Below, piece by piece: positions 1 through 8,862 of a DNA stretch of 59,713 nucleotides. The notes below the pieces were generated by a model. The model was not told the DNA's origin. It saw only the letters and a list, made by a program, of their open reading frames with translations, and ran no database searches. The stretch is from the NCBI RefSeq assembly GCF_003340555.1, contig NZ_QPLJ01000023.1, positions 1 to 59,713 on the forward strand, in the 5' to 3' direction. Origin of the DNA: Jannaschia formosa. Lineage in GTDB: Bacteria; Pseudomonadota; Alphaproteobacteria; Rhodobacterales; Rhodobacteraceae. Each line of letters starts with the position of its first letter. Within the stretch, counting starts at the first letter, position 1. Position numbers and translations under genes: made by a program.

Positions 1-722
1 AAGCCCGAGACCGATCCGATGCCCCAGCCCCGCCGCTCCAGCCGCAACGCCGAAGCCGGCTTCCGGCGGAAGAAGCGCTCGAACGGCGACGCATGTCTCG
101 ACCACGGACCCGGACGCGCGGGTCTACCGCAAGTCGGCCGGCACGGGCGCGGTGCTGTGCTTCATGGGTGAGATGCGGACGCAAAAGCACCGCTTTCGCA
201 GCATCGAACGGGCGTAGCCCACCGCTGATGGAGAACCGCTCGGGCCTGGTTGTCCAGGGCGACCTGACGCAGGCCGACGGCCATGCCGAGCAGCGCGCCG
301 CGCTCGGTATGATCCACGATCACTGCCCAGGCTCGACGCGGCGGCTGACCCTAGGTGCCGACAAGGGCTACGACAGCGCCGACTTCGTGCGCGACCTCCG
401 CCAAGCCTGCGTCACCCCACACGTGGCGCAGAAGGCCCGGCACTCGGCCATCGACGGGCGCACCACCCGGCATGCGGGCTATGCGCTGTCGCAGAAGCAT
501 CGCAAACGGATCGAGGAGCCGTTCGGCTGGGCCAAGGCCGTCGGAGGCATAGCGCAAACCGTCTACCGCGGGCTCGAACGGGTCCGGTGCCGCTTCATCC
601 TGACAATGGCCGCCAACAACCTCGCTCGGTTGCCCCGGATGCTCGCCGGGTGGTGCCGAAGAGGCGGATCGGGCGCCTTCGCCGAGAGGCAAAGAGTTCG
701 AACGCACCGCCACGACATCTGA
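1..722 (+). pseudogene. IS5-family-type transposase remnant, frame-disrupted
   Basis: This is the C-terminal part of a DDE transposase of the IS5 type; the 5' part lies outside the window. Recognisable blocks are a KKRSN segment, STTDPDARVYRK, LCFMG, MENRSGLVVQGDLTQADGHA, GADKGYDS and the EEPFGWAK block (the glutamate region of the DDE triad). They lie in three frames. Frame 1 runs to about position 84, where one extra G (about 85) shifts the reading to frame 2. Frame 2 reaches a TAG stop at 215-217. The MENRSGL block resumes in frame 3 at 228, and roughly 45-50 bases between LCFMG and MENRSGL look inserted. The open stretch from 93 is therefore not one native protein. The element is almost certainly dead. 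The tail near 750-770, which abuts the next gene's stop, may hold its right end, but I did not identify inverted repeats. Confidence 0.8.
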
Positions 723-766
723 AAGACCGGGAAACTTCCCTCACGATTGGTTTCTTCAGCAGCCTG

Positions 767-3343
767 CTAGACCGGCTCGAACCGCAGCTGCGGCGCGCCC
801 AGCTCGCTGAAGGCGCGCTGGCGGCAGCTCAGCACGACGATCTGCAGGTCGCCCGCCGCGCGGTGCAGCGCGTTGAACATCTTCTCGATCCGGTCGTCGT
901 CGGAATAGACCAGCGCATCGTCCAGGATCAGCGGCGCGGGGCGGCCCGCGCGGGCCAGCAGACGCGCGAAGGCCAGCCGCACGAGGAAGGCGATCTGCTC
1001 CTGCGTGCCGCCCGAGAGGATGTCGAGCGGCTCGGTCGTGCCGCGCCGCCGCAGCGCCGTCGGCAGCAGCGTGTCCTCCGACCAGTCCAGCTCCGCCTCC
1101 TCCCAGAGATCGGCGAGCAGCGGCGCCAGCTCTCGCGCGACGGGGCCGAAATAGGCTTCCCGCGCCTCCGCCCGCGCCGCCTCCAGTGCATCGCGCAGCC
1201 GCCGCAGCGTGTCGCGCTCGAACAGCACCCGGTCGAGCGCCGCGCGCGCCTCGCCCAGCCGCGTTTCGGCCTCGGCCAGCCGTTCCTCCAGCCCCTCGTC
1301 GCTGCCCCGTTCGATGCGCTCGCGCAGCCGGGCGCGGGCCTCGCGCAGCGTGCCGATCTCGCGGCGCGTCTGCGCGTCCACCGCGGTCAGCCGATCGCGC
1401 CTGGCCGCGAGCGCATCGAGGTCCGGCGCCTCGGCGCGGAGCGCGGCATGCGCGGCCTCCGCCTCGGCCAGCGCCGAGGCCAGCGCGGAAAGGTCGGGGG
1501 CCTCCTGCGGCAGAGCCTCCAGGGAGCGCAGCGCGGTCGCCCTGCGCTCCCGGGCGGCGCGCAGATCGGCGGCCGCCTCGGCGGCGGCGATGCGTGCGGC
1601 TTCCGCGGCCTTCGCGGCCTCCGCCGCGGCCTCGGCGGAGCGATCCGCCTGCGCGCGCGCGGCGCCCGCCTGCGCCTCCGCCTCGCCGGCATCCGGCAGG
1701 TCATCCGTCTCGGGGACCACCTCGGGCAGCGCCGCAAGCGCTTCCTGCAGGGCGGGGATGCCCTCGGGTGCCAGCGCCTCGCGGGTGCGCCGCTGCGCCT
1801 CGGCCTCGGCCAGCGCCGCCGCCCGGTCCTGCGCCGCTGCGCGCAGCGCCGCCATCTCCGCCCAGCCGCCGGCGTCGAGCGCCTCGCGGAGCGCGCGCTC
1901 CGCCGCGTCGAGCGCCGCGCCCGAGGCGCCGGGGACCGAGACGCGCAGCCGCCCGAGGCCGGGCAGGCCGATCTCGCCGCCCGCAGGCAACGGCACCGCC
2001 CGGCCCGGCACCAAGGCCGCGCCGCCGAGCGTCACGGCGCCCTCCCCCTCGAATGTGACCGAGGGTGCGGCCGCGTCGCGCATACTTTGCTGCCGGTCGC
2101 GGGCGCGCAGAAGCTCCTCGATGCGCGCGACGGTCCTGTCGTCGGGGCCACGGCCCGCGCGGCCCGCCGCCGCGATCCGCGCCGCCTCTGCCGCCTGCGC
2201 CCTGGCGATCTGCTCCGAAAGCCGCGCACGCCGCTCGGCCGCCGCCTCCGCCTCGGCATGGCGGCGCACGGCGCGCAGCAGTTCCTCGGCCTGCCGCGCG
2301 GCCTCTCGGTCGGCCTTCGCCGCGGCCTCGGCCTCGGCCAGCGCCCTGCCGGCCCGTTCCGCCCCGTCCCGCGCCGAGTCGTCCGCCTCCAGCGCGAGAC
2401 CCTCCGCCACCTCGGCCACCTTCGTCGCTTCTCGCGCCGCCTCGGCCCGGACCAGCGCCTCCCGCGCGGCGTCGCGGGCATGGCGGGCCATGCGTTCGGC
2501 ACCCGCAGCCATGTCGACGCGGTCGGCGTGGCGCCGCGCCGCCTCCCAGGCCTCGGTCGCCTGCGCCAGGTCGACGCGGCGCGCGGCCTCCGCCTCAGGG
2601 TCCTCCAGCCGCGCAAGCGCCTTCCGCACCCGCTGCATCTCGTCGAGCTCGGCCCGGAAAGTCTCGACCTCGCCGCGCAGATCGGCCTCCCGCGCCTCCC
2701 AGCCGGCCAGCTCCGCCTCGGCCGCGGCCCAGGCGCCGCCGGCCTTCGCCTTGCCCGTCGCCGTCTCCAGCCGGCCCAGGTCCTCGCCCACGACCCGCAG
2801 CGCGCGGTCCATCCGCTCGCCGCCGGTGACGTCGTCCAGCGCGCCTGACACGGCGGTCAGCAGGTCGCGCCGCGCCGCCGTCTCCTCGGCTGCGAGGCCC
2901 TTGTCGCGCTTGTCGACATCCACCCGGACGCGCCCCTGACGGACCCAGAGCAGGCCCCCCGGCCCGCCCAGCGCCCCCGACATCCGCGCGCGCAGCCAGT
3001 CCTCGACCGCCTCGTCCTGATGCAGCAGCGCCCCGTCGCGCCAGAGCTGCGCCTTGCCCCCGCCGCGCTGCCACTGCTTGCGCAGCCGGAAGGGCAGGCC
3101 GTCGATCTCCAGCACGCATTCCACGGCCAGCGACCGCCCGCCCGCCTGCGGCAGAAGAGCCTGAAGTTCCTTCCCGAAGCTCTTGTATTGCTGGAAGAAC
3201 AGCGCGTGGAGCGCATCGAACAGCGTCGACTTCCCCGCCTCGTTCGGCTCGCAGAGAAGGCTGACGCCGTCGCCCAGCGGGCCGATCTCGACCGGGTCCA
3301 CGAAGCGCCGGACGTTCTCCAGCCGGATGCGGCGCAGCTTCAT
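767..3343 (-). CDS. YhaN/SbcC-like AAA ATPase (SMC-type coiled-coil)
   Basis: An 858-residue ATPase of the SMC/Rad50-like class, probably the ATPase partner of the nuclease encoded immediately upstream. Seen: Walker A EPNEAGKST at residues 32-40; a very long Ala/Glu/Arg-rich coiled-coil middle (about 200-740) with a small globular insert; an ABC signature LSGGTQEQ at about 776-783; and Walker B LILDD at about 805-809. There is no obvious CxxC zinc hook, which fits YhaN better than classic SbcC. Its ATG overlaps the stop of the nuclease gene by 4 bases (ATGA), so the two are co-translated. Family knowledge suggests DNA-end processing or repair; the substrate is inferred. The gene's 3' end sits directly next to the transposase remnant, but the protein looks complete. 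Confidence 0.88.
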   Translation of the reverse strand: MKLRRIRLENVRRFVDPVEIGPLGDGVSLLCEPNEAGKSTLFDALHALFFQQYKSFGKELQALLPQAGGRSLAVECVLEIDGLPFRLRKQWQRGGGKAQLWRDGALLHQDEAVEDWLRARMSGALGGPGGLLWVRQGRVRVDVDKRDKGLAAEETAARRDLLTAVSGALDDVTGGERMDRALRVVGEDLGRLETATGKAKAGGAWAAAEAELAGWEAREADLRGEVETFRAELDEMQRVRKALARLEDPEAEAARRVDLAQATEAWEAARRHADRVDMAAGAERMARHARDAAREALVRAEAAREATKVAEVAEGLALEADDSARDGAERAGRALAEAEAAAKADREAARQAEELLRAVRRHAEAEAAAERRARLSEQIARAQAAEAARIAAAGRAGRGPDDRTVARIEELLRARDRQQSMRDAAAPSVTFEGEGAVTLGGAALVPGRAVPLPAGGEIGLPGLGRLRVSVPGASGAALDAAERALREALDAGGWAEMAALRAAAQDRAAALAEAEAQRRTREALAPEGIPALQEALAALPEVVPETDDLPDAGEAEAQAGAARAQADRSAEAAAEAAKAAEAARIAAAEAAADLRAARERRATALRSLEALPQEAPDLSALASALAEAEAAHAALRAEAPDLDALAARRDRLTAVDAQTRREIGTLREARARLRERIERGSDEGLEERLAEAETRLGEARAALDRVLFERDTLRRLRDALEAARAEAREAYFGPVARELAPLLADLWEEAELDWSEDTLLPTALRRRGTTEPLDILSGGTQEQIAFLVRLAFARLLARAGRPAPLILDDALVYSDDDRIEKMFNALHRAAGDLQIVVLSCRQRAFSELGAPQLRFEPV

Positions 3344-4452
3344 TCCACGGCCAGCGCGTGCAGGCGGCGCAGGGCGGCGGCCGCGACCGCGCGGTCACGC
3401 TCCGACAGGGCGGCGTCCCCGGCCGCCGTCGCCAGCCCGTCCCCCGCCCGGCGCAGCGCGCCCGAGGGGGCGATGGCGTCCAGGTCGACCGCCTCGACCT
3501 CGGTGCCGAGCCCCCCGTCCCGCAGCTCGAAATGCGCGAAGTCGGGCGCGAGCGCCGCCGCATGGGCTGCCAGCGCCGAGGCCTCGCGCAGGGGCACCCG
3601 TCCCCGCGCCTCGACCTGCACCATCGCGTCGCGCCGCGCGCCGCCGGGCAGCACCGCGTCCAGCCGCGCGCAGGCGTCGTCCTGCGGCACAAGGTCCAGC
3701 CCCACCCGCCGCCAGTCGAAGGCGCCGGTCACGACCGGCGTCACGACGGGCAAGGCCCCCGGCCCGGCGATCTCCACCGCGAGGCAGACGCCCGGGCCGT
3801 CATGACGGAAATCGGTTCGCTCCGGCGCGCCGGAATAGCGGACGCGCTCCGACAGCTCGATCATGCCGTGCCAGTCTCCCAGCGCTAGATAGTCGAGCCC
3901 CGCCCGCCGGTCCCGGTCGGGCGCCAGCACGTCGCCCGCCTCGCCCTCGCCGAAGGCGCGCACGGGCCCATGCGCCAGCCCGATGCGCAGCGCGCCCTCC
4001 GCCGTCGGGCAGCCGTCCATCCAGGCGGTCGGGTCGTCCACCCCGTGCCGTGTCGCGACCGGCGCGGGCATCAGCACGGCGTCGTCGCGCAGGGCCACCG
4101 GCCCCGGCGCGTCCAGCACGCGGACATTGGCATGGCCGCGCTCGGCGATCCCGTCCCAGGTCGCCCGCCCCTCGCGCAGGTTGTCGTGGTTGCCGGGCAG
4201 CAGCCACCAGGTCAACTCCTCCGCCTCGGCCATGACCGCCAGCGCCTGCCGCCAGGTCGCCGCGGCAGGATTGGGCGTCTCGAACAGGTCGCCCGCCACC
4301 AGAATCTCGGTCGCCCCGAACGCGCGCGCCGCGGCGACCAGCCGGCCCAGCACCTCGCGCCGGGCGACGCGCAGGCGGTCGGCCTCGGCATAGCCGCCGA
4401 AGCTCTTGCCGAGATGCAGGTCGGCGGTGTGAAGGAATCGCAGGGGTGCCAT
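3340..4452 (-). CDS. YhaO/SbcD-like metallophosphoesterase (DNA repair exonuclease)
   Basis: A calcineurin-type metallophosphoesterase of the Mre11/SbcD/YhaO kind, about 370 residues. Metal-binding motifs are all visible: HTADLHLGKSF (DxH) at the N-terminus, LVAGDLFET (GD), LLPGNHDN (GNHD) and LALGDWHG near the middle. I start it at the ATG at 4452 (MAPLRFLHTADLH); an upstream in-frame ATG at 4524 would add 24 residues unlike the family and would overlap the divergent gene's start. It is first in a two-gene operon with the ATPase (4-base overlap) and is transcribed divergently from the dipeptidase-like operon across 80 bases. Confidence 0.9.
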   Translation of the reverse strand: MAPLRFLHTADLHLGKSFGGYAEADRLRVARREVLGRLVAAARAFGATEILVAGDLFETPNPAAATWRQALAVMAEAEELTWWLLPGNHDNLREGRATWDGIAERGHANVRVLDAPGPVALRDDAVLMPAPVATRHGVDDPTAWMDGCPTAEGALRIGLAHGPVRAFGEGEAGDVLAPDRDRRAGLDYLALGDWHGMIELSERVRYSGAPERTDFRHDGPGVCLAVEIAGPGALPVVTPVVTGAFDWRRVGLDLVPQDDACARLDAVLPGGARRDAMVQVEARGRVPLREASALAAHAAALAPDFAHFELRDGGLGTEVEAVDLDAIAPSGALRRAGDGLATAAGDAALSERDRAVAAAALRRLHALAVE

Positions 4453-4497
4453 GGAAGCCCGATCGTGACGCGCCCGGCCCCGGACGCAACCCCAAGA

Positions 4498-4526
4498 TTG
4501 ACAGGGCCCGCCCTCCGCCGACAAGC
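4498..4526 (+). promoter_or_regulatory. possible promoter of the dipeptidase-like operon
   Basis: A perfect TTGACA hexamer at 4498-4503 is followed, 17 bases on, by ACAAGC (4521-4526), a poor -10. If it is used, the transcript would begin almost at the ATG at 4533 and be nearly leaderless; no Shine-Dalgarno sequence is obvious before that ATG. Only the -35 is convincing. Confidence 0.3.
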
Positions 4527-4532
4527 TGCGGC

Positions 4533-5516
4533 ATGATCGACGCCCCCCGCATCGACGCCCTGCAATACGCCAACTGGTCCCGGAAGGTCTTCGAGCAGAT
4601 GCGCGCCGGCGGCCTGGACGCCGTCCACGTCACCATCGCCTATCACGAAAGCTTCCGTGAGGCGGTGCTGAACGTCGAGGCATGGCACCGCCTGTTCGAG
4701 CGCCACGCCGACCTGATCCTGCATGGCCGCGACGTCACCGACATCGACCGCGCGCGCGAGACGGGGCGCACGGCGATCCTCTTCGGCTTCCAGAACCCGT
4801 CACCCATCGAGGACGATATCGGCCTGCTGCAGGTCTGGCACGACCTCGGCCTGCGGGTGATGCAGCTCACCTACAACAACCAGTCGCTGCTGGCCTCCGG
4901 CTGCTACGAGGCCGAGGATACGGGCCTGACCCGCATGGGCCGCGAGGTGGTGGCCGAGATGAACCGCCTCGGCCTGCTGATCGACATGAGCCATTCGGCC
5001 GACCGCTCCACCATCGAGGCGGCGGAACGCTCGACCCGCCCCATCGCGATCACCCACGCCAATCCCGCCACCTGGCATCCGGCGCGGCGCAACAAGTCCG
5101 ATGCCGTCATCCGCGCGGTGACGCAGGCGGGCGGGATGCTGGGCTTCTCGCTCTACCCGCATCACCTGAAGGGCGGCACGGCCTGCACGCTGCGGGACTT
5201 CTGCGACATGGTGGCGCGGACCGCCGAGACCTATGGCGTCGACCGTCTCGGCATCGGCTCCGACCTCTGCCAGGACCAGCCCGACAGCGTGGTCGAATGG
5301 ATGCGCTCGGGCCGCTGGACGAAGGCGGTGGACTACGGCGAGGGCTCTGCCGACGCGCCCGGCTTCCCGCCGCAGCCCGGCTGGTTCACCGACAATCGCG
5401 ACGTCCCGGGGCTCGCCGCGGGGCTGCGCGCCGTGGGCTTTTCGGCGGCAGAGACCGACGCGATCATGGGCGGCAACTGGTATCGCTTCTTCGCCGAAGC
5501 CTTCGCGCCCGCATGA
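4533..5516 (+). CDS. M19 membrane-dipeptidase-like protein with degenerate metal site
   Basis: A 327-residue TIM-barrel protein of the renal dipeptidase (peptidase M19) family. Retained: DMSHS with His154 and ITHAN with His175, matching the two C-terminal zinc histidines, and the GIGSDL and GGNW segments typical of the family. Not retained: the N-terminal DGHND (HxD) ligands, replaced by DALQY at residues 8-12, and the bridging Glu, replaced by Gln87 in FGFQN. A standard binuclear zinc peptidase is thus unlikely. It probably has another hydrolytic or lyase role, or one metal. There is no signal peptide, so it is cytoplasmic. Its stop overlaps the next start (ATGA). The start at 4533 is chosen because upstream residues do not resemble the family. 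Confidence 0.85.
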   Translation: MIDAPRIDALQYANWSRKVFEQMRAGGLDAVHVTIAYHESFREAVLNVEAWHRLFERHADLILHGRDVTDIDRARETGRTAILFGFQNPSPIEDDIGLLQVWHDLGLRVMQLTYNNQSLLASGCYEAEDTGLTRMGREVVAEMNRLGLLIDMSHSADRSTIEAAERSTRPIAITHANPATWHPARRNKSDAVIRAVTQAGGMLGFSLYPHHLKGGTACTLRDFCDMVARTAETYGVDRLGIGSDLCQDQPDSVVEWMRSGRWTKAVDYGEGSADAPGFPPQPGWFTDNRDVPGLAAGLRAVGFSAAETDAIMGGNWYRFFAEAFAPA

Positions 5517-7168
5517 CCCTCGCGCTCCGCCCCCCGGCGCAGGTCATGCGGCTGGAGCGTCTGGGCGCGCTGCACCAGACGCGGCTGAGCTTCATGCGCC
5601 AGCTTACCCGCCGGATGGCCGCAGAAGGCTGGCGCTTCGCCCGGCCCGTCTGGCGGATCGGCGCGGACGGAACCGGCCACGCGGTCCTGACCGCCACCGG
5701 CCCGGCGCGGACCTATTCGCTCGTCGCCTTCGCCCACGACCTCGCCCCCGAGGCCCGCACCGACCGCGTGATCGCAGAAGCCTGGGACGCGACCTTCGCC
5801 CTGTTCGACGGCGTGCCCGGCGAGGCCGACATCGCCCGGCTGGCCCGCAACGTGCCGCTGCAGGAGGCGGGGCGCCTCGACGCGCGCTGCCTGACGCTGA
5901 GCCGCGCCAACCGCTCCGAACGCGCCTGGGACATGGTCGTGAGCGCGCTGGCCTCCGGGCGCCAGCCCGAGGCCGAGGCGCTGGCGCGGGTCGGCTATCT
6001 GATGCGGACGACGGCGGTCTACGGCTCCGGCAAGTTCGGCGCGGCCGACCGCGAGAGCTATGCCTACCGGCCCGAGCTGGCGGCGCCCTTTCAGGCCGAG
6101 ATGCTGACCGTCTACCTGATCCGCGCCTTCGTCCGCGACCTGGCCGAACATGCCGCGCGCATCCGCAACCCGGACGCCCCGCGCCTCGACCCTGCGCTGG
6201 CCGAAACCCTCGGCATCGGCAACTCCACCGGGCTCGGCATGGCGCCGTTCCTCGTCAACCACCCGGGCCTGCTGAACAACTGGATCGCCGCTCGCGAGAC
6301 GGCCATCGCCCGCATCCGCGCCCTGCCCGCCGCCGCGCCCGAGGCGCGTGCGCTGTTCGGCGACCTCCTGGCCCGCGCCCGCGCCGACCTCTCGCGCTGG
6401 ACCACGGCGCATCCGCGGCAGGCGCCGCGCGTGGCCCGGCTCCGCCGCGACCTGACCTGGCTTTCACGCCAGCCCGACCCGCTGGGCGGCCCGGCCCCGT
6501 GGGACATGCTCTGCCGCCGCGCCGAAGGTCTCTCGCCCGAGGCCTGCGAGTTGGTGCATTCCCTGATCCTCGAACCCTATCCCGACCTCGTCGACGATCT
6601 TGCCGCGACCATGTCCTGCCCCGACGACGGGCAGGAGCCGCTCGAAGGCGCCATGCCCGTCGCGACCCTGCGCCGCCTCCTTCGCGAGACCCACGGGGAC
6701 GCGCTCGACGCCGACTGGGACGCGCCCGAGGCGACCGCGCGGCTCTGGTACGTCTCCGAGGAAAAGCAGGAGCCCCGCCTCGCCGAGCGCGCCGACGAGC
6801 CGCTGGAGCAATGGGAGCAGCCGCTCGCCCCCCTGCGCGACGCCGCGCGCCTGTGGCGGGCCCTCTCGGTCCTCCCCGACGACCGCCCCGCCGCCCATCT
6901 CCTGCTCGACGCGCCGCAGCACCGCGCCGCGATCCGGCGGGTGCAGCTCGCCGCCCGCGCGCCCTATGGCGAGATCCGCGACAACACGCTGGCCGCCGGG
7001 ATGGTCCCCGTCGACATGCTGCGCGCCAATCTGTCGTTCTTCGGCGCGACACGGTTCGACCCCCGCTCGGACCGCTGGCTGCGGATCTGCATGTTCGCGG
7101 GCGCGCCCTATCCCGAGGCGCTGACCGAGGCGTGCGCCGACCTCTGGGTCTACCCGTCGGCTCCGTGA
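5513..7168 (+). CDS. uncharacterised 551-aa protein of the dipeptidase-like operon
   Basis: I do not recognise a characterised domain. It is a soluble 551-residue protein without signal peptide or membrane segments. It is rich in Arg, Ala and Trp and predicted largely helical; features that may be conserved include VYGSGKFGAADRES, GIGNSTGLGMAPFLVNHPG and a C-terminal FDPRSDRWLRICMF. The ATG overlaps the upstream stop (ATGA), and its own stop overlaps a GTG start of the DUF3726 gene (GTGA), so it belongs to a tightly coupled operon with a dipeptidase-like protein, a DUF3726 protein and an Ldh-type dehydrogenase. That context suggests a catabolic or modification pathway for a small amino-acid-like compound, but no function is demonstrated. 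Confidence 0.8.
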   Translation: MTLALRPPAQVMRLERLGALHQTRLSFMRQLTRRMAAEGWRFARPVWRIGADGTGHAVLTATGPARTYSLVAFAHDLAPEARTDRVIAEAWDATFALFDGVPGEADIARLARNVPLQEAGRLDARCLTLSRANRSERAWDMVVSALASGRQPEAEALARVGYLMRTTAVYGSGKFGAADRESYAYRPELAAPFQAEMLTVYLIRAFVRDLAEHAARIRNPDAPRLDPALAETLGIGNSTGLGMAPFLVNHPGLLNNWIAARETAIARIRALPAAAPEARALFGDLLARARADLSRWTTAHPRQAPRVARLRRDLTWLSRQPDPLGGPAPWDMLCRRAEGLSPEACELVHSLILEPYPDLVDDLAATMSCPDDGQEPLEGAMPVATLRRLLRETHGDALDADWDAPEATARLWYVSEEKQEPRLAERADEPLEQWEQPLAPLRDAARLWRALSVLPDDRPAAHLLLDAPQHRAAIRRVQLAARAPYGEIRDNTLAAGMVPVDMLRANLSFFGATRFDPRSDRWLRICMFAGAPYPEALTEACADLWVYPSAP

Positions 7169-7755
7169 CCGGGCTGTCGCTCAACGAGGCCGCCGCGCTC
7201 GCGCGCAAGGCGGCGCGGGGCGCGGGGCACGACTGGGGCATGGCGGAGGAGGCCGGGCGCGCCGTGCGCTGGCTCTCGGCCCGGGGCCTGCCCGCGCTCG
7301 ACGCGCTGGCTGCGATGCTGGCGGCGCCGGCCTGCGCGCCCCGCCTGCGGGAGGGGACGCTCGACGCAGATGGTCCGCTCTGCCCGATCCGCGCCGGCGC
7401 GGCGGTCTCGGACCTCGCCTGCCTGCCCGGCTTCGCGGGGCTGCGGCTCCGGCAGGTCCGGACCCCGCTCCTCGCCCTGCCCTTCGCCGCCGCCGCCGCG
7501 CGCGCCACCGGCCGCGCCGTCCGCCTGACCGGCGCCGGAGGAGCGACGACGGACGGCCATGCGCTCGCGCTCCACGGGGATTGGCTGGCGACGACCGACC
7601 TGACCCTGACGCTCTGTGACATCACCCTCGTGCCCGTGCCGCCGATCCATCGCGCGCAAGTCGCGCCCAGCGCCCTCGCGGCGCTCGATGCCCTCGCCGC
7701 GCGCACCTGCGCCCCTGCCACCGAGACCTCGCGCCGCCTCGGCGCCGGACCATGA
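7165..7755 (+). CDS. DUF3726-type protein
   Basis: A 196-residue protein starting at GTG (7165) that overlaps the preceding stop by four bases. It begins TGLSLNEAAALARKAARGAG, the pattern I associate with DUF3726 proteins, followed by Ala-rich segments and a hydrophobic core (LALPFAAAAARATGRAV). There are no catalytic motifs I can name. Ten bases separate it from the Ldh-type dehydrogenase, whose AAGGAG ribosome site lies over this gene's stop codon. The family is functionally uncharacterised to my knowledge; the tight operon with the M19-like and Ldh-type proteins is the only clue. Confidence 0.7.
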   Translation: MTGLSLNEAAALARKAARGAGHDWGMAEEAGRAVRWLSARGLPALDALAAMLAAPACAPRLREGTLDADGPLCPIRAGAAVSDLACLPGFAGLRLRQVRTPLLALPFAAAAARATGRAVRLTGAGGATTDGHALALHGDWLATTDLTLTLCDITLVPVPPIHRAQVAPSALAALDALAARTCAPATETSRRLGAGP

Positions 7756-7765
7756 AGGAGCCCCG

Positions 7766-8761
7766 ATGCCCGTCCTGACCCTGCCCGAGATCGAGGCGCT
7801 CGCCTTCGACGCGCTCACCGCCGCCGGCACGACCGAGGCCAATGCCCGCCCCCTCGCCCGCGCCACCGCGCGGACCGAGGCCGAGGGCATCGCAAGCCAC
7901 GGCCTCGCCTACATCCCCACCTATTGCGAGCATGTCCGCTGCGGCAAGGTCGACGGCGCCGCCACCCCCGTCGTCACCCGGCCCGCCCCGTCCATGATCC
8001 GCGTCGACGCCGCCACCGGCTTCGCCCATCCGGCCATCGAGGCGGGCCTTCCGCCGCTGATCGAGGCGGCGTGCGAGACGGGCGTCGCCGCCCTCGCCAT
8101 CCGCGAGAGCTACAATTGCGGTGTGCTCGGGCTGCATACGGCCCGAATCGCCGAGGCGGGCCTGACTGCGTTGGGCTTCACCAACGCCCCCGCCTCGATC
8201 GCCCCCTCGGGCGGCAGCACGCCGGTCGTCGGCACCAATCCGATCTCGCTCGCCGTGCCGGACGGGGCGGGCGGCGCGGCGATCCTGATCGACCAGTCCG
8301 CCAGCGCCATCGCCAAGTCCGAGGTGATGAAGCACGCCCGCGAGGGCAAGCCGATCCCCGAGGGCTGGGCGCTCGACCCCGAGGGCCGGCCGACCACGGA
8401 TGCGGAGCTCGGGCTCAAGGGCTCGATGGCACCCGCGGGTGGCTACAAGGGCGTCGGACTGGCGCTGATCGTCGAGACGATGGCCGCGGCGATGACCGGG
8501 GCGGTGCTGGGGCGCGACGCCTCACCCTTCTCGGGCCCGGCCGGCGGCCCGCCCCGGACGGGCCAGTTCTTCCTCGCCATCGACCCGGGGGCCAGCGGCG
8601 GCGACGCCGCCTGGACCCGACTCCGCGCGCTGGCCGAAGCCGTCCGCGCGCAGCCCGGCGCCCGCCTGCCCGGCGACGGCCGCGCCGCCCGCCGCGCCGC
8701 GGCCGAGCGCGACGGCGTCGAGGTCGCCCAGGCCACGCTGGACCGCATCGCGGCGCTGTAG
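7766..8761 (+). CDS. Ldh family NAD(P)-dependent oxidoreductase
   Basis: A 331-residue member of the malate/L-lactate/ureidoglycolate dehydrogenase (Ldh_2) family, which is unrelated to classic LDH. Seen: the conserved catalytic-region SHGL (in EGIASHGLAYIP), the VGTNPIS nucleotide/substrate block, and GGYKGVGLALIVETMAAAMTG near the C-terminus. A good Shine-Dalgarno AAGGAG lies at about 7755-7760. It is last in the 4533-8761 operon. Family members reduce 2-oxoacids or cyclic imino acids (for example pyrroline/piperideine-2-carboxylate), so oxidoreduction of an imino or hydroxy acid is a reasonable inference; the substrate is unknown. Confidence 0.88.
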   Translation: MPVLTLPEIEALAFDALTAAGTTEANARPLARATARTEAEGIASHGLAYIPTYCEHVRCGKVDGAATPVVTRPAPSMIRVDAATGFAHPAIEAGLPPLIEAACETGVAALAIRESYNCGVLGLHTARIAEAGLTALGFTNAPASIAPSGGSTPVVGTNPISLAVPDGAGGAAILIDQSASAIAKSEVMKHAREGKPIPEGWALDPEGRPTTDAELGLKGSMAPAGGYKGVGLALIVETMAAAMTGAVLGRDASPFSGPAGGPPRTGQFFLAIDPGASGGDAAWTRLRALAEAVRAQPGARLPGDGRAARRAAAERDGVEVAQATLDRIAAL

Positions 8762-8862
8762 GGTCCATTGCGTCTCCGCAGGATCGGCGCTACGGCGAAG
8801 GTTCGGCGCAGCACCGGATCCGGCTCCGCTGCACGCCGCGCACCGGCACCGCCGGTCGGTCG

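Noticed and set aside
587-2939. Long plus-strand open frames (753 and 576 residues) over the YhaN-like gene
   Set aside because: Arg/Ala/Ser-rich mirror frames of a GC-rich gene; the minus-strand frame has Walker motifs and the ABC signature.
4682-7755. Long alternative plus-strand frames (828 and 840 residues) across the dipeptidase operon
   Set aside because: Only their distal parts are real genes (5513-7168 and 7165-7755); the upstream parts are shadow translation of overlapping genes.
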